Below, piece after piece: positions 7,726-14,712 of a DNA stretch of 22,718 bases. The DNA lies in contig JAUIHJ010000021.1 of the NCBI GenBank assembly GCA_030432015.1, positions 1-22,718 on the forward strand. The letters are read 5' to 3'. Within the stretch, counting starts at the first letter, position 1. The number at the start of each line of letters is the position of its first letter. The notes under the pieces were generated by a model that saw nothing but the letters and a program-made list of their open reading frames with translations, was not told the origin of the DNA and ran no database searches. Both the position numbers and the translations under genes were made by a program. Source of the DNA: a bacterium. Its GTDB lineage: Bacteria; Planctomycetota; Planctomycetia; Pirellulales; Pirellulaceae.

Positions 7726-8739
7726 TCAAGAGACCAATTCACGCACCTTGCTGGCATTTCCGGCCTGCCCAAAAGCGGTCATCCGGTCGACACAAACTTG
7801 CTTCATGGCGGCGCGGGCGGGCTTCATGTAATCGCGGGGGTCAAATTTCTCGGGCGACTCCGCCAGCACCTTACGAATGGCGCCCGTGATTGCCAGGCGA
7901 TTGTCCGTGTCGACGTTGATCTTCCGCACGCCGTGCTGAATACCACGCTGAATCTCTTCGACGGGCACGCCCCACGTCTGTCGAATATTCCCGCCATACT
8001 TATTAATGATGTCCTGCAATTCTTGCGGTACCGACGAACTTCCGTGCATCACCAGATGGCAGTTTGGCAGCAGCCGATGGATGTCTTCAATGCGTTGCAT
8101 ATCCAACGTTTCGCCATCGGGCTTGCGGGTGAACTTGTATGCGCCGTGGCTGGTACCGATCGCAACCGCCAGGGCGTCCACGTTGGTCTTGGCGACAAAC
8201 TCCTGGGCTTCTTCCGGAGAGGTCAGCAATTGGTCGTGAGACAGTTGCCCGGTTGCACCGTGGCCATCTTCCTGCTCGCCCTCACCCGATTCCAACGAGC
8301 CCAGGCAACCCAATTCCCCTTCGACGGAGACGCCTTTGGCATGGGCCAGCGCGACCACCTTCGCGGTGACTTGAACGTTGTAGTCAAAGTCGGCAGGGGT
8401 CGAGCCATCTTCTTTCAGCGAACCGTCCATCATCACGGACGTGAATCCGTTCTCAATGGCGCTCATACAGGTCTCTACGCTGTTGCCGTGGTCCTGATGC
8501 ATCACGATCGGGATGTGCGGATAGAGCTCGGCCGCCGCCAGCATCAAATGGCGCAAATAGGCGTCTTGAGAATAGGCGCGGGCGCCGCGCGACGCCTGAA
8601 TGATCACGGGCGAATCGGTTTCGTCGGCCGCTTCCATGATCGATTGAATTTGCTCCATGTTGTTGACGTTAAATGCCGCTACGCCATAGTTGTTTTCGGC
8701 AGCATGGTCCAACAAAGTACGCAGGGGAATTAAGGCCAT
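7726..8739 (-). CDS. fba: Fructose-bisphosphate aldolase, class II
   Basis: A Zn-dependent class II aldolase that interconverts fructose 1,6-bisphosphate with dihydroxyacetone phosphate and glyceraldehyde 3-phosphate in glycolysis/gluconeogenesis. The 337 residues fit the longer subtype often called the Calvin-cycle type. Visible are NYGVAAFNVNNMEQ near the N-terminus, the metal-binding HQDHG motif (about residue 81), VMMDGSLKEDG, EGELGCLG, GTSHGAYK (second metal histidine), VMHGSSSVP and the KINVDTDNRLA phosphate-binding segment. The frame is open for 95 codons upstream, but ATG 8739 starts at the family's MALIPLRTLLDHA and has AGGAG 9 nt upstream. A promoter lies about 40 nt upstream at 8777-8805. 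The small membrane protein follows on the same strand. Confidence 0.97.
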   Translation of the reverse strand: MALIPLRTLLDHAAENNYGVAAFNVNNMEQIQSIMEAADETDSPVIIQASRGARAYSQDAYLRHLMLAAAELYPHIPIVMHQDHGNSVETCMSAIENGFTSVMMDGSLKEDGSTPADFDYNVQVTAKVVALAHAKGVSVEGELGCLGSLESGEGEQEDGHGATGQLSHDQLLTSPEEAQEFVAKTNVDALAVAIGTSHGAYKFTRKPDGETLDMQRIEDIHRLLPNCHLVMHGSSSVPQELQDIINKYGGNIRQTWGVPVEEIQRGIQHGVRKINVDTDNRLAITGAIRKVLAESPEKFDPRDYMKPARAAMKQVCVDRMTAFGQAGNASKVRELVS

Positions 8740-8776
8740 CGTGTCGAGCTCCTGGAATCGAGTTTGTAAGGCCGCG

Positions 8777-8805
8777 ATTATCTTTTGCGGAGGGTGTTTT
8801 CGCAA
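8777..8805 (-). promoter_or_regulatory. Putative promoter of fba
   Basis: On the minus strand TTGCGA (8800-8805) and GATAAT (8777-8782) are separated by 17 nt, a good sigma70-type arrangement. Transcription would begin near 8770, leaving a leader of about 30 nt before the aldolase start codon. Confidence 0.6.
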
Positions 8806-8840
8806 TCCCCAGCAGTTCCCAAGACTCGGAAAACAAGACC

Positions 8841-8856
8841 GCGTGGCCAACCACGC
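8841..8856 (-). terminator. Possible weak terminator hairpin after the lipoprotein gene
   Basis: GCGTGG and CCACGC (8841-8846, 8851-8856) form a perfect 6-bp stem with a 4-nt loop. On the minus strand it is followed by GGTCTTGTTTTCC, a poor T-tract. It lies between the lipoprotein gene (upstream) and the fba promoter, where a terminator is expected. A second perfect 7-bp stem, CACGTGG/CCACGTG at 8964-8981, lies nearer to the lipoprotein stop and lacks a T-tract. Confidence 0.3.
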
Positions 8857-9038
8857 CCATGGATCGTGCCGCCGCAGCTCAGCGCACCCGACGCGCGACC
8901 TCGCATGCTGCACTCGATTTCGCGACGGTCCCGCGTCTGCGACGACCGAGCATGGCGCCGAAACACGTGGGCATCCACGTGAGCGCCGCCAGGCGTCTGC
9001 GTCGACCGGCACATGCACACGCATCGTCGGCCAGCACG

Positions 9039-9908
9039 CTACTCGGACTCCGCTCCGCTCCCAACCGCATCGAAGTCGGGCGAGAACAGATCATCCTGTT
9101 GCGTCTGAGCAAGGCGGATCAACATCACCGAACCGCTGCTCGCGACGGCTGGATCGGCAGCAAAGAAATGACAGCCGAGCCCCTTGGCGTCCAGGGTCTT
9201 GGTCACCAACAGCGTTTGGCCAGGTGAGAGTAAATTCTCCAGGCGAAGTTCGGCGAACTCATGCGTGTCACGACCTGCCTGAAGCATAAAAGTCTGATCG
9301 CCGCCAACATACTGATTTCTCAGCAAACCGTGTTCGATCGTCGGCGTTAACTGAATCCGCACGCGACCATCCCCTAACGGGAACGTATGCATGACAAAGA
9401 TCCCCTGGGCTTGCGTGAATTCCAACCCACGAACATATCCATTCTCGTTCTGAAGAACCGCAATACGATCCTGCTCCTTTGGTACTGCGACAATCTTCGC
9501 GGGCTGACCTGCCCGAACCGGAAGCCTTCGGCGGCTTTGAAAGATATCTTCGCTCAAAATTCCATTCGCACCACTCGCCTCAAACGGGGTATCTGACTTA
9601 TCAAGGAGCTGACGCAATATTTCGGGGAGTCGGGCTCCGATTACGCCGGCGCGAAATCCATTGGATCCCAGGCGACGCCGGTCTTCGTTGGAAAGCTGCT
9701 GTTCATCCACTTCGTTCCACAGCGCCGCGAACTCTTCCGCGGAATCGACAGGAATGCGGAGAAAAGCGATCTCCAGGACCACACTGTCGGGTGACATTTT
9801 GGGGATCGGCAAGTCAAAGGCGACCGTCGCTGGTGAATCCCAACTCGCACAACCGCAAACGGCGGTAATCAAGAGTGCGGCGATCAGCGTTCGTGCCACG
9901 TCAAGCAT
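9039..9908 (-). CDS. Predicted lipoprotein, function unknown
   Basis: A protein of 289 residues from ATG 9908. The open frame continues to a TTG at 9935, but the signal peptide fits the ATG better: a short start, a hydrophobic core (LIAALLITAV) and a cysteine-containing end AVCGC, with Cys18 or Cys20 as the likely lipidation site. The mature part has an SPDSVVLEIAFLRIPVDSAE strand-rich start, a charged helical stretch (NEVDEQQLSNEDRRRLGSNG), and later GDGRVRIQLTPTIEHG and SPGQTLLVTKTLDAKGLGCH, the sort of beta-rich pattern seen in periplasmic proteins. I cannot name a family; faint resemblance of the RIQLTPTIEHG stretch to secretin-type proteins is not enough to assign one. It is separated by 299 nt from fba and is probably its own transcript. 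Confidence 0.75.
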   Translation of the reverse strand: MLDVARTLIAALLITAVCGCASWDSPATVAFDLPIPKMSPDSVVLEIAFLRIPVDSAEEFAALWNEVDEQQLSNEDRRRLGSNGFRAGVIGARLPEILRQLLDKSDTPFEASGANGILSEDIFQSRRRLPVRAGQPAKIVAVPKEQDRIAVLQNENGYVRGLEFTQAQGIFVMHTFPLGDGRVRIQLTPTIEHGLLRNQYVGGDQTFMLQAGRDTHEFAELRLENLLSPGQTLLVTKTLDAKGLGCHFFAADPAVASSGSVMLIRLAQTQQDDLFSPDFDAVGSGAESE

Positions 9909-10319
9909 GATTGTTCCAGCGAAAAGTGGTTTCAACGAGGCAATCCAAAACGAATGGACGCGGCCCCGCCTGCGATGACACGCCGGTTCATTCCCCAGCG
10001 AGTGAGGGCTCGGGAGAGTACGGAAAAAACGGGAAAGGCGTCAATGGCGGTGATTGGCGGTTTTTGTGGCACCGCACCGCGAAGATCACTGGTGGACACC
10101 GCAGGGGAATGCGACGACAGCATTGCTATTAGCAGCGGAATTGGTGCGGCCGGATTCAAGTTGTCCGGGGAGATAAAGTGCCCCGGAGCGGCCTGGCCGG
10201 CAACCGCGAGCGCATAAAAAAAGCCTGGAAGACCCAGGCCATGGCGCGAATTGGGCGTCGAGCTACACCCTCAGGTGCACCAAGAGACGACGCCGACGCG
10301 AATTCGGAAAATCAAAAAA
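9909..10319. other. Intergenic region between lipoprotein gene and tRNA-Glu
   Basis: I see no credible gene here. Apart from the intrinsic terminator at 10215-10240 the stretch holds only short open frames without ribosome sites. The promoter of the lipoprotein gene should lie in 9909-10200, but no convincing -35/-10 pair stands out. Confidence 0.5.
10215..10240 (-). terminator. Intrinsic terminator downstream of tRNA-Glu
   Basis: On the minus strand the perfect stem GCCTGG/CCAGGC (10234-10239 and 10223-10228, 5-nt loop) is followed directly by seven T (10216-10222). It is about 80 nt past the tRNA 3' end and would end the tRNA transcript before the lipoprotein gene. Confidence 0.85.
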
Positions 10320-10392
10320 TGACCCCAACGGGACTCGAACCCGTGTTGCCGGCGTGAAAGGCCGGAGTCCTAGACCGCTAGACGATGGGGCC
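10320..10392 (-). tRNA. tRNA-Glu (anticodon UUC)
   Basis: A complete cloverleaf can be folded on the minus strand. The 7-bp acceptor stem is GGCCCCA with TGGGGTC (one G-U pair). The D-arm is GTCT/GGAC with AGCGGTCTA-type loop. The anticodon arm is CCGGC-CTTTCAC-GCCGG with anticodon TTC. The T-arm is ACGGG-TTCGAGT-CCCGT. The discriminator base is A and the CCA end is not encoded; six T follow directly. The anticodon UUC reads GAA/GAG glutamate codons. It has its own promoter 40 nt upstream and a terminator downstream. Confidence 0.97.
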
Positions 10393-10431
10393 GTGACGGA
10401 GCGAAAAATCGCCCTGCCGAAGCATGACCGT

Positions 10432-10458
10432 ATTATAACCACGGTCAGAACACGTCAA
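10432..10458 (-). promoter_or_regulatory. Promoter of tRNA-Glu
   Basis: On the minus strand TTGACG (10453-10458) and a perfect TATAAT (10432-10437) are 15 nt apart, about 40 nt upstream of the mature tRNA 5' end. The short spacer is slightly suboptimal, but both hexamers match the consensus well and the position suits a stable-RNA gene. Confidence 0.65.
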
Positions 10459-10525
10459 GTGGGGATGCTTCCCAAGGCGGGGTGAGCAAGAGAAAAGGCG
10501 GGACAAGGAATGGTCCAAGTACGTG

Positions 10526-10738
10526 CTATTTATCACCCGTCGCGTCGGCCGAACCCCCTTCGGCGGTCAGCTGTTCGTTGCGTTTAATCGCATCGTAAAC
10601 TTCGCGACGATGAACAGGAACTTCCTTTGGCGCTTCGACGCCCAGGCGAACTTTGTCACCTCGAATCTCGACGACGACGATCGTAATGTCATTGTTAATG
10701 ACAATACTCTCATTCTTCTTGCGAGATAAAACTAACAT
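10526..10738 (-). CDS. csrA: Carbon storage regulator CsrA (RNA-binding)
   Basis: CsrA is a small dimeric RNA-binding protein that binds GGA motifs near ribosome sites and controls translation or decay of target mRNAs (carbon metabolism, motility; in many bacteria it is antagonised by FliW or sRNAs). The 70-residue product starts MLVLSRKKNESIVINNDI, the standard first strands, followed by VEIRGDKVRLGVEAPKEVPVHRREVY, which contains the conserved GVEAP and VHRREVY RNA-binding region. The frame is open for 32 more codons upstream, but ATG 10738 is the family start and has AAAGGA 8 nt upstream. The tail (TAEGGSADATGDK) is variable. It is a stand-alone gene upstream of tRNA-Glu. No flagellar neighbours or fliW are present, so its targets cannot be inferred. 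Confidence 0.95.
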   Translation of the reverse strand: MLVLSRKKNESIVINNDITIVVVEIRGDKVRLGVEAPKEVPVHRREVYDAIKRNEQLTAEGGSADATGDK

Positions 10739-11804
10739 TGGCCATTCCTTTGCACATACTTGCGACTTCGACGATCGATTGGCCCGGGCGTTTGAAGTGC
10801 CTATAACTTGAGCCAACAAATCGCTTACGCGCACGTCTTGTCTTCATTCCACTCTACGTGCTCGAATGCCGTAGTCAAGCAAAGCTCGTCCCGGTAAAGA
10901 GATTTTCGAGCTAATTATTGGCGGGATTGGCATAGAATTCGTACGGTCCACGTCAATCGCCTGTTCCGAAAACTCTGCCAATCGGCCCTTTCCGGCCACC
11001 CGAAAAAAACGCAAGAACCATAATACCAACACGTTACGACACACGAGAAAGCTCGGACGCGCGCCTCACAGGCGGTGCGAGCCTCACACCGTAGAATGCC
11101 GCGATATCAGCCCGATCGCGTCACACGACCAGAGAAAGCAGGCGCCAGCAGCGCCACACTTGTTCGACAACTGGTTCTCGACAAGCCCGCCAACGCCTGT
11201 TTTGACGTCATGCGGTTCGCGTTCTTCACCGCAGCTGATGTCGCTGGAAAACGCGGAAGCGATGGTCATCCGACGCGTCAGTTTTGCAGCTTTGAAGTTG
11301 CGATTTTGCTCATGCCCCAGGCATGCCAGCTTCTCGCGTAAGGTACCAACCTGGCGGATACGTCGACTGGTTGTCCCAATGCCGCGTAGCGGCTGACGGG
11401 CTCCAGCTCCGGTTTCCCTGGGGTTTGCACCCCCGGGAAAGTCCGTGTCGCCGCTGCGCGCCTCATTGGCGCAACTTCAAGAGAGCGATTGCACGGTCGC
11501 TCGACCACGCCGCTGGCCGGGTTGCCGATCGCACGCTGGCACAGGGCGCGCGGCAGGTCGTCGCCTGCCTCACACGGTCACTCACACGGAGCCGAGCTCC
11601 GCCGGACGCGCGGGATGCCTCCAAGGCAAACGTAGCTCAACGGCCTGGCGCATCGCTGACGGACGCCAACCTCATCCCGCCGCGCCCCCCGGCAACAGGC
11701 GCTCGTGCCGCCTGGCGACCACGGGCCACGGGCCGGTCGACCAACGAACAATCGCCGTAGCCCTGGCTTCCATGCGAGTCGTCGAATTCGCCACCGCATG
11801 TCGG
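10739..11804. other. About 1.07 kb with no supported gene; hairpin cluster at 11413-11502
   Basis: All open frames here are short, arginine/proline-rich and lack ribosome sites or family resemblance. The csrA promoter must lie near its right end of transcription (10740-10900). Three consecutive inverted repeats stand out: TTTCCC-T-GGGG / CCCC-C-GGGAAA at 11413-11440 (10 pairs with one mismatch), GCGCC/GGCGC at 11458-11472 and GAGCGA/TCGCTC at 11483-11502. They could mark a structured RNA, or may simply reflect high GC. I cannot match them to RNase P, tmRNA, SRP or 6S RNA. Confidence 0.45.
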
Positions 11805-11832
11805 TTGCGGTACCGGTGGTCGTGTCTATAAT
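11805..11832 (+). promoter_or_regulatory. Putative promoter of nuoI
   Basis: TTGCGG (11805-11810) and a perfect TATAAT (11827-11832) are separated by 16 nt. The predicted start near 11840 leaves a leader of about 50 nt before the nuoI ATG. Confidence 0.6.
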
Positions 11833-11891
11833 TCAGGCGCTGGCTTTTCTCGCGCCACCTCCTCTCAGGACAGATTCAGGGATCAAAAAGA

Positions 11892-12419
11892 ATGTTGAAC
11901 TGGCTGCGGAACATCTGGATCGCGGTGTCGACCGTGGCGCACGGAATGTGGGTCACGTTGCGTTATTGGTTGATCACCTATCGTGCCGACCGCGGCACGT
12001 TTACGGAGAAATTCGAATACCCGGAGAAGCCTGTCCCTGTCGCGGCACGCTACCGCGGATTCCATCGTTTCGACCTCACGACCTGTATTGCGTGTGACCA
12101 ATGTGCGAAAGCGTGCCCGGTAGACTGCATTTACATCGGCAAGGAACGCGTTGAAAACGGCAAAGGATTCCAGGTGACAGGCTTTGCCATCGATTACTCG
12201 AAGTGCATGTTTTGCGCTTTGTGTGTCGAGCCGTGCCCCGTGGATTGCATCTTCATGGGGGCAACCCACGATCTTAGCTGTTATAGTCGCGACGGCTGTA
12301 TTGTTGATTTTTCCCGATTGCCCTTGGATATTTCGTGGGGGCGAGCCACGCTGAACCCAACGGCGGTCGCGGATTCAAAGGTCATCGCCGAACCGGTCCA
12401 CGCCGGTCCGAATTCCTAG
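11892..12419 (+). CDS. nuoI: NADH-quinone oxidoreductase subunit I (2x[4Fe-4S])
   Basis: NuoI holds iron-sulfur clusters N6a and N6b, which carry electrons across the hydrophilic arm of complex I towards the NuoB cluster and quinone. The 175-residue protein has the two ferredoxin motifs C65-x2-C68-x2-C71-x3-C75-P (CIACDQCAKACPVDC) and C105-x2-C108-x2-C111-x3-C115-P (CMFCALCVEPCPVDC), preceded by an N-terminal amphipathic helix region typical of the subunit. ATG 11892 is chosen; the upstream GGAT is a weak Shine-Dalgarno. It is the first gene of the nuo cluster here and has its own promoter. The order is unusual: in most nuo operons I follows H. Here it precedes a DUF2203 gene and nuoA, and lies about 3.8 kb before nuoH. 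Confidence 0.95.
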   Translation: MLNWLRNIWIAVSTVAHGMWVTLRYWLITYRADRGTFTEKFEYPEKPVPVAARYRGFHRFDLTTCIACDQCAKACPVDCIYIGKERVENGKGFQVTGFAIDYSKCMFCALCVEPCPVDCIFMGATHDLSCYSRDGCIVDFSRLPLDISWGRATLNPTAVADSKVIAEPVHAGPNS

Positions 12420-12443
12420 GCCGACATCATCCCGGTGGACACC

Positions 12444-12914
12444 ATGTCTGATCAGATCCAAGAACCGATCAAGTTGTTTACGGTGGAAGAAGCCAATGCC
12501 ATGCTGCCGCTCGTGCGAGCGATTGCGGGGGACATGGTCGCCTTGGCGCGTGACGTGGTGGAACGACGGGAGCGTTTGAATCAGATCAACGACCATCGCG
12601 CCTCAAGCAGCGATCCCTACGGTGACGAAGTCGCGCAAATCGAGCAGGAACTCGAGAAGGACGTTGAGCGGCTCAATGAGTACGCCATCGAACTGGTACA
12701 ACTGGGAGTCGAACCCAAGGGTGCCACCGAAGGGCTCGTCGACTTTCCCGCGAAGATCGACGGGAGACTGGTTTACCTGTGTTGGCGTTTCGATGAACCA
12801 GAGGTGTTGTTCTGGCACGAACTGGACGGTGGATTCGCCGGACGACAACCCTTGGCCGTCGGGAGTATTCCTGGTGACAGTGGTGGAGACGTCAGCGGAA
12901 TGCAGGACTCGTAG
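12444..12914 (+). CDS. DUF2203-family protein
   Basis: A 156-residue cytosolic protein matching the DUF2203 pattern: an N-terminal FTVEEANAMLPLVRAI segment, a long charged helical or coiled-coil middle (about residues 25-80, rich in Glu/Arg/Gln), and the C-terminal signature GLVDFPAKIDGRLVYLCWR with EVLFWHELDGGFAGRQPL. The biochemical role of this family is not known to me. GTG 12435 is an alternative start; ATG 12444 has GGTGG 5 nt upstream. It sits 24 nt after nuoI and about 330 nt before nuoA, inside the complex I cluster. That association is suggestive of an accessory or assembly role but is not evidence by itself, since DUF2203 genes also occur in other contexts. Confidence 0.8.
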   Translation: MSDQIQEPIKLFTVEEANAMLPLVRAIAGDMVALARDVVERRERLNQINDHRASSSDPYGDEVAQIEQELEKDVERLNEYAIELVQLGVEPKGATEGLVDFPAKIDGRLVYLCWRFDEPEVLFWHELDGGFAGRQPLAVGSIPGDSGGDVSGMQDS

Positions 12915-13240
12915 GCGATGCCGACCCTGCGATTCCGTGGCGCCGGCCCCTGCGATCGGGACCAGCTAACACGGATCGGGGCCAGCCAACACAGACACGA
13001 CGTCAACCGGCCTTATCTCCGCAACTCGCGTCGCCAGCAACTTTGGTCACCTTGCAATGCGTGTCCCGGTACCTAGAATTACGGCGTTAGAATTTTTGCC
13101 GCACAACACGGTGTCGCCGGACACTGGTGCCGCTGGAACAAGATCTGGGCACTCGCACAGCGCCCGGTCGTCCCAGTGGGGTTCTGGCACTTTGAACCAA
13201 TCACCACATTGAACTAAATCGCCTTCCAGGGACCGCACTG
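12915..13240. other. Spacer between the DUF2203 gene and nuoA
   Basis: No gene is supported in these 326 nt. It holds a candidate nuoA promoter (13052-13079) and a small GTGTC/GACAC stem near 13111-13124 in the presumed leader. Confidence 0.5.
13052..13079 (+). promoter_or_regulatory. Putative promoter of nuoA
   Basis: TTGCAA (13052-13057) and TAGAAT (13074-13079) are separated by 16 nt, giving a predicted start near 13086 and a leader of about 155 nt. This would make nuoA the head of a second transcript in the cluster. Confidence 0.4.
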
Positions 13241-13900
13241 ATGTCAACGTCGATCGGAATCGTCGCCTATTTGGCTCTATTTGCCGGCGTCGGGGTCATC
13301 TTTTTGTTTGTTAACCTGCTGGTCGGTCGCTTGGTCCGCCCGTCGGACCCACACGAAGAAAAGCTGGAGGTCTACGAATGCGGCGAGCCGACCGTCGGTT
13401 CCAGCTTCGTTCAATTCGACTTGCGATTTTACGTCGTCGCTCTGCTGTTCATCATTTTTGATGTCGAGGTGGCCTTCTTCTTCCCTTGGGCGGTCGTCTT
13501 CGGCAAGAGCACTCACTTCATGGACGAGCATCAGACGGCGGCTCAAGTCACCAATGGCGAGTTGGAACATACGCCGTCTGCTCGCAAGCTGTACCAGGAA
13601 CTGGGGGTCCGCAATCCGCAGGTCACGGTCGACGTGCCCGCGTCGCTGGCAACCGAAGTCCCCGCAGGGGCTGACCCGGTGCGGCGCGCCAATTTGATTT
13701 CCCATCGCGGTGCCCGCCAACTGGCGTTTGTCACGATTGTCGACATCGTCGTCTTTTTCGCCGTGCTCCTGGTGGGCTTTGCTTACGTCTGGCGACGCGG
13801 CGACTTGGATTGGGTGCGTGCCGTCAGCAGGGAGACCGCTGCGCGCGGGCCCGGATCGGTACCTCGACCACCAGTCGAAGAAACGGCGCTGTCAGCCTAA
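13241..13900 (+). CDS. nuoA: NADH-quinone oxidoreductase subunit A with large TM2-TM3 insertion
   Basis: NuoA (ND3) is a three-helix subunit at the junction of the membrane and hydrophilic arms. TM1 is at about residues 5-31. The mobile loop contains YECG with Cys47 (the ND3 switch cysteine position) and GSSFVQFDLRFY. TM2 (about 62-86) has IIFDVEVAFFFPW, and TM3 (about 163-184) ends in WRRGDLDW. The protein has 219 residues, whereas usual NuoA has 115-150. The extra length is mainly an insertion of about 75 residues (88-162) between TM2 and TM3, hydrophilic with a VDVPASLATEVPAGADPVRR stretch, plus a short C-terminal tail. With the usual topology the insertion faces the periplasm. AGGGA 8 nt upstream supports ATG 13241. 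nuoB, which normally follows, is missing: nuoC begins 136 nt downstream. Confidence 0.95.
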   Translation: MSTSIGIVAYLALFAGVGVIFLFVNLLVGRLVRPSDPHEEKLEVYECGEPTVGSSFVQFDLRFYVVALLFIIFDVEVAFFFPWAVVFGKSTHFMDEHQTAAQVTNGELEHTPSARKLYQELGVRNPQVTVDVPASLATEVPAGADPVRRANLISHRGARQLAFVTIVDIVVFFAVLLVGFAYVWRRGDLDWVRAVSRETAARGPGSVPRPPVEETALSA

Positions 13901-14036
13901 CGCGGAATGTTTGCCCATGTCAGTCAATCGAACTCCGGCACCGTGGTGGTCGGCCGCGCGGTCCAGCAGCCCTGGTTCCCGATCGTCGCTTTAGTCTTCA
14001 CCTGATTACTTGCTGTTTCCGGCCCGTGAGGGCTGG

Positions 14037-14612
14037 ATGAACCCGACCTCGCTCACCCCTCACCAATTCAAGTACCAGCCGATGACCGGAACCAGCCTTC
14101 TCAGCCGCTTGCAGCAGCAATTCGGCGATAAAATCACCGGCTCAAATCTTGAGGCGATTGACCCTTGGATTGAAGTTGCGCCGGCGAGCTTGCCCGAGAT
14201 TTGCCAGTTTCTTCGAGACGATGCCGAGCTTGCGTTCGATCTGCTGAATTGCATTACGGGTGTCGACTACTTTATCGCCGACCCCAAGAAAGCGGCGAAA
14301 GCGGGCTGGGATCCGCATATTGAAGTTGTCTATCACATCTCCAGCATTTCCAAGAAACACTCGCTGGTCGTGAAGGTCAAAGTGCCGCGATGGAAAGATG
14401 GCCAAGAAGGCCAACTCCCTGAAGTCCCCACGGTCAGCCATCTCTGGCGGACTGCGGACTGGCACGAACGCGAGGTCTTCGACCTCTCCGGAATACGATT
14501 TACTGGCCACCCTGACATGCGGCGGATCCTCTGCCCGGAGGACTGGGTCGGCTACCCCCTACGCAAAGACTACGAAATGCCGCTCGAATATCACGGCATT
14601 CGCGGACGGTAG
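14037..14612 (+). CDS. nuoC: NADH-quinone oxidoreductase subunit C (30 kDa)
   Basis: NuoC is a peripheral subunit in the quinone module that packs against NuoD and NuoB; it carries no cofactor. The 191-residue protein has the middle LLNCITGVDYF segment, the EVVYHISSISKKHSLVVKVK strands and the family signature WHEREVFDLSGIRFTGHPD, continuing to RRILCPEDWVGYPLRKDYEMP. The frame is open from a TTG at 14010; ATG 14037 has GAGGG 5 nt upstream and is preferred. It is a separate gene, not fused to nuoD as in Escherichia coli. nuoD follows after 100 nt. Confidence 0.95.
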   Translation: MNPTSLTPHQFKYQPMTGTSLLSRLQQQFGDKITGSNLEAIDPWIEVAPASLPEICQFLRDDAELAFDLLNCITGVDYFIADPKKAAKAGWDPHIEVVYHISSISKKHSLVVKVKVPRWKDGQEGQLPEVPTVSHLWRTADWHEREVFDLSGIRFTGHPDMRRILCPEDWVGYPLRKDYEMPLEYHGIRGR

Positions 14613-14712
14613 CTGATCAGAACGGGGTCATCCTGCCGATTTGCGTGCAGTCGTCGCGAACACGTGGTGCACATGTGAGAATGAGTGCGAGTCGCTCAAA
14701 GGAAATTGGAAA

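Noticed and set aside
7693..8733. 346-residue open frame opposite fba
   Set aside because: Complete antisense shadow of a certain class II aldolase gene.
8740..9024. 95-codon N-terminal extension of the aldolase frame
   Set aside because: The family start and a strong ribosome site lie at 8739, and the extension contains the fba promoter.
10844..11044. 66-residue minus-strand open frame upstream of csrA
   Set aside because: No ribosome site, no recognisable motif, and it occupies the expected csrA promoter region.
11435..11446. GGGAAAGTCCG resembling the conserved region I (GGAAAGTCCG) of RNase P RNA
   Set aside because: None of the other RNase P landmarks follow at the right distance (no AGAGCAA-type or ACAGAA-GGCTTA segments), and the 3' partner region is absent.
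11323..11760. 145-residue open frame on the plus strand
   Set aside because: Arginine- and proline-rich composition with no motif, no ribosome site and several overlapping open frames; typical chance frame in GC-rich DNA.
13901..14036. Search for nuoB remnant between nuoA and nuoC
   Set aside because: The gap is only 136 nt and no frame contains the NuoB cysteine motifs.
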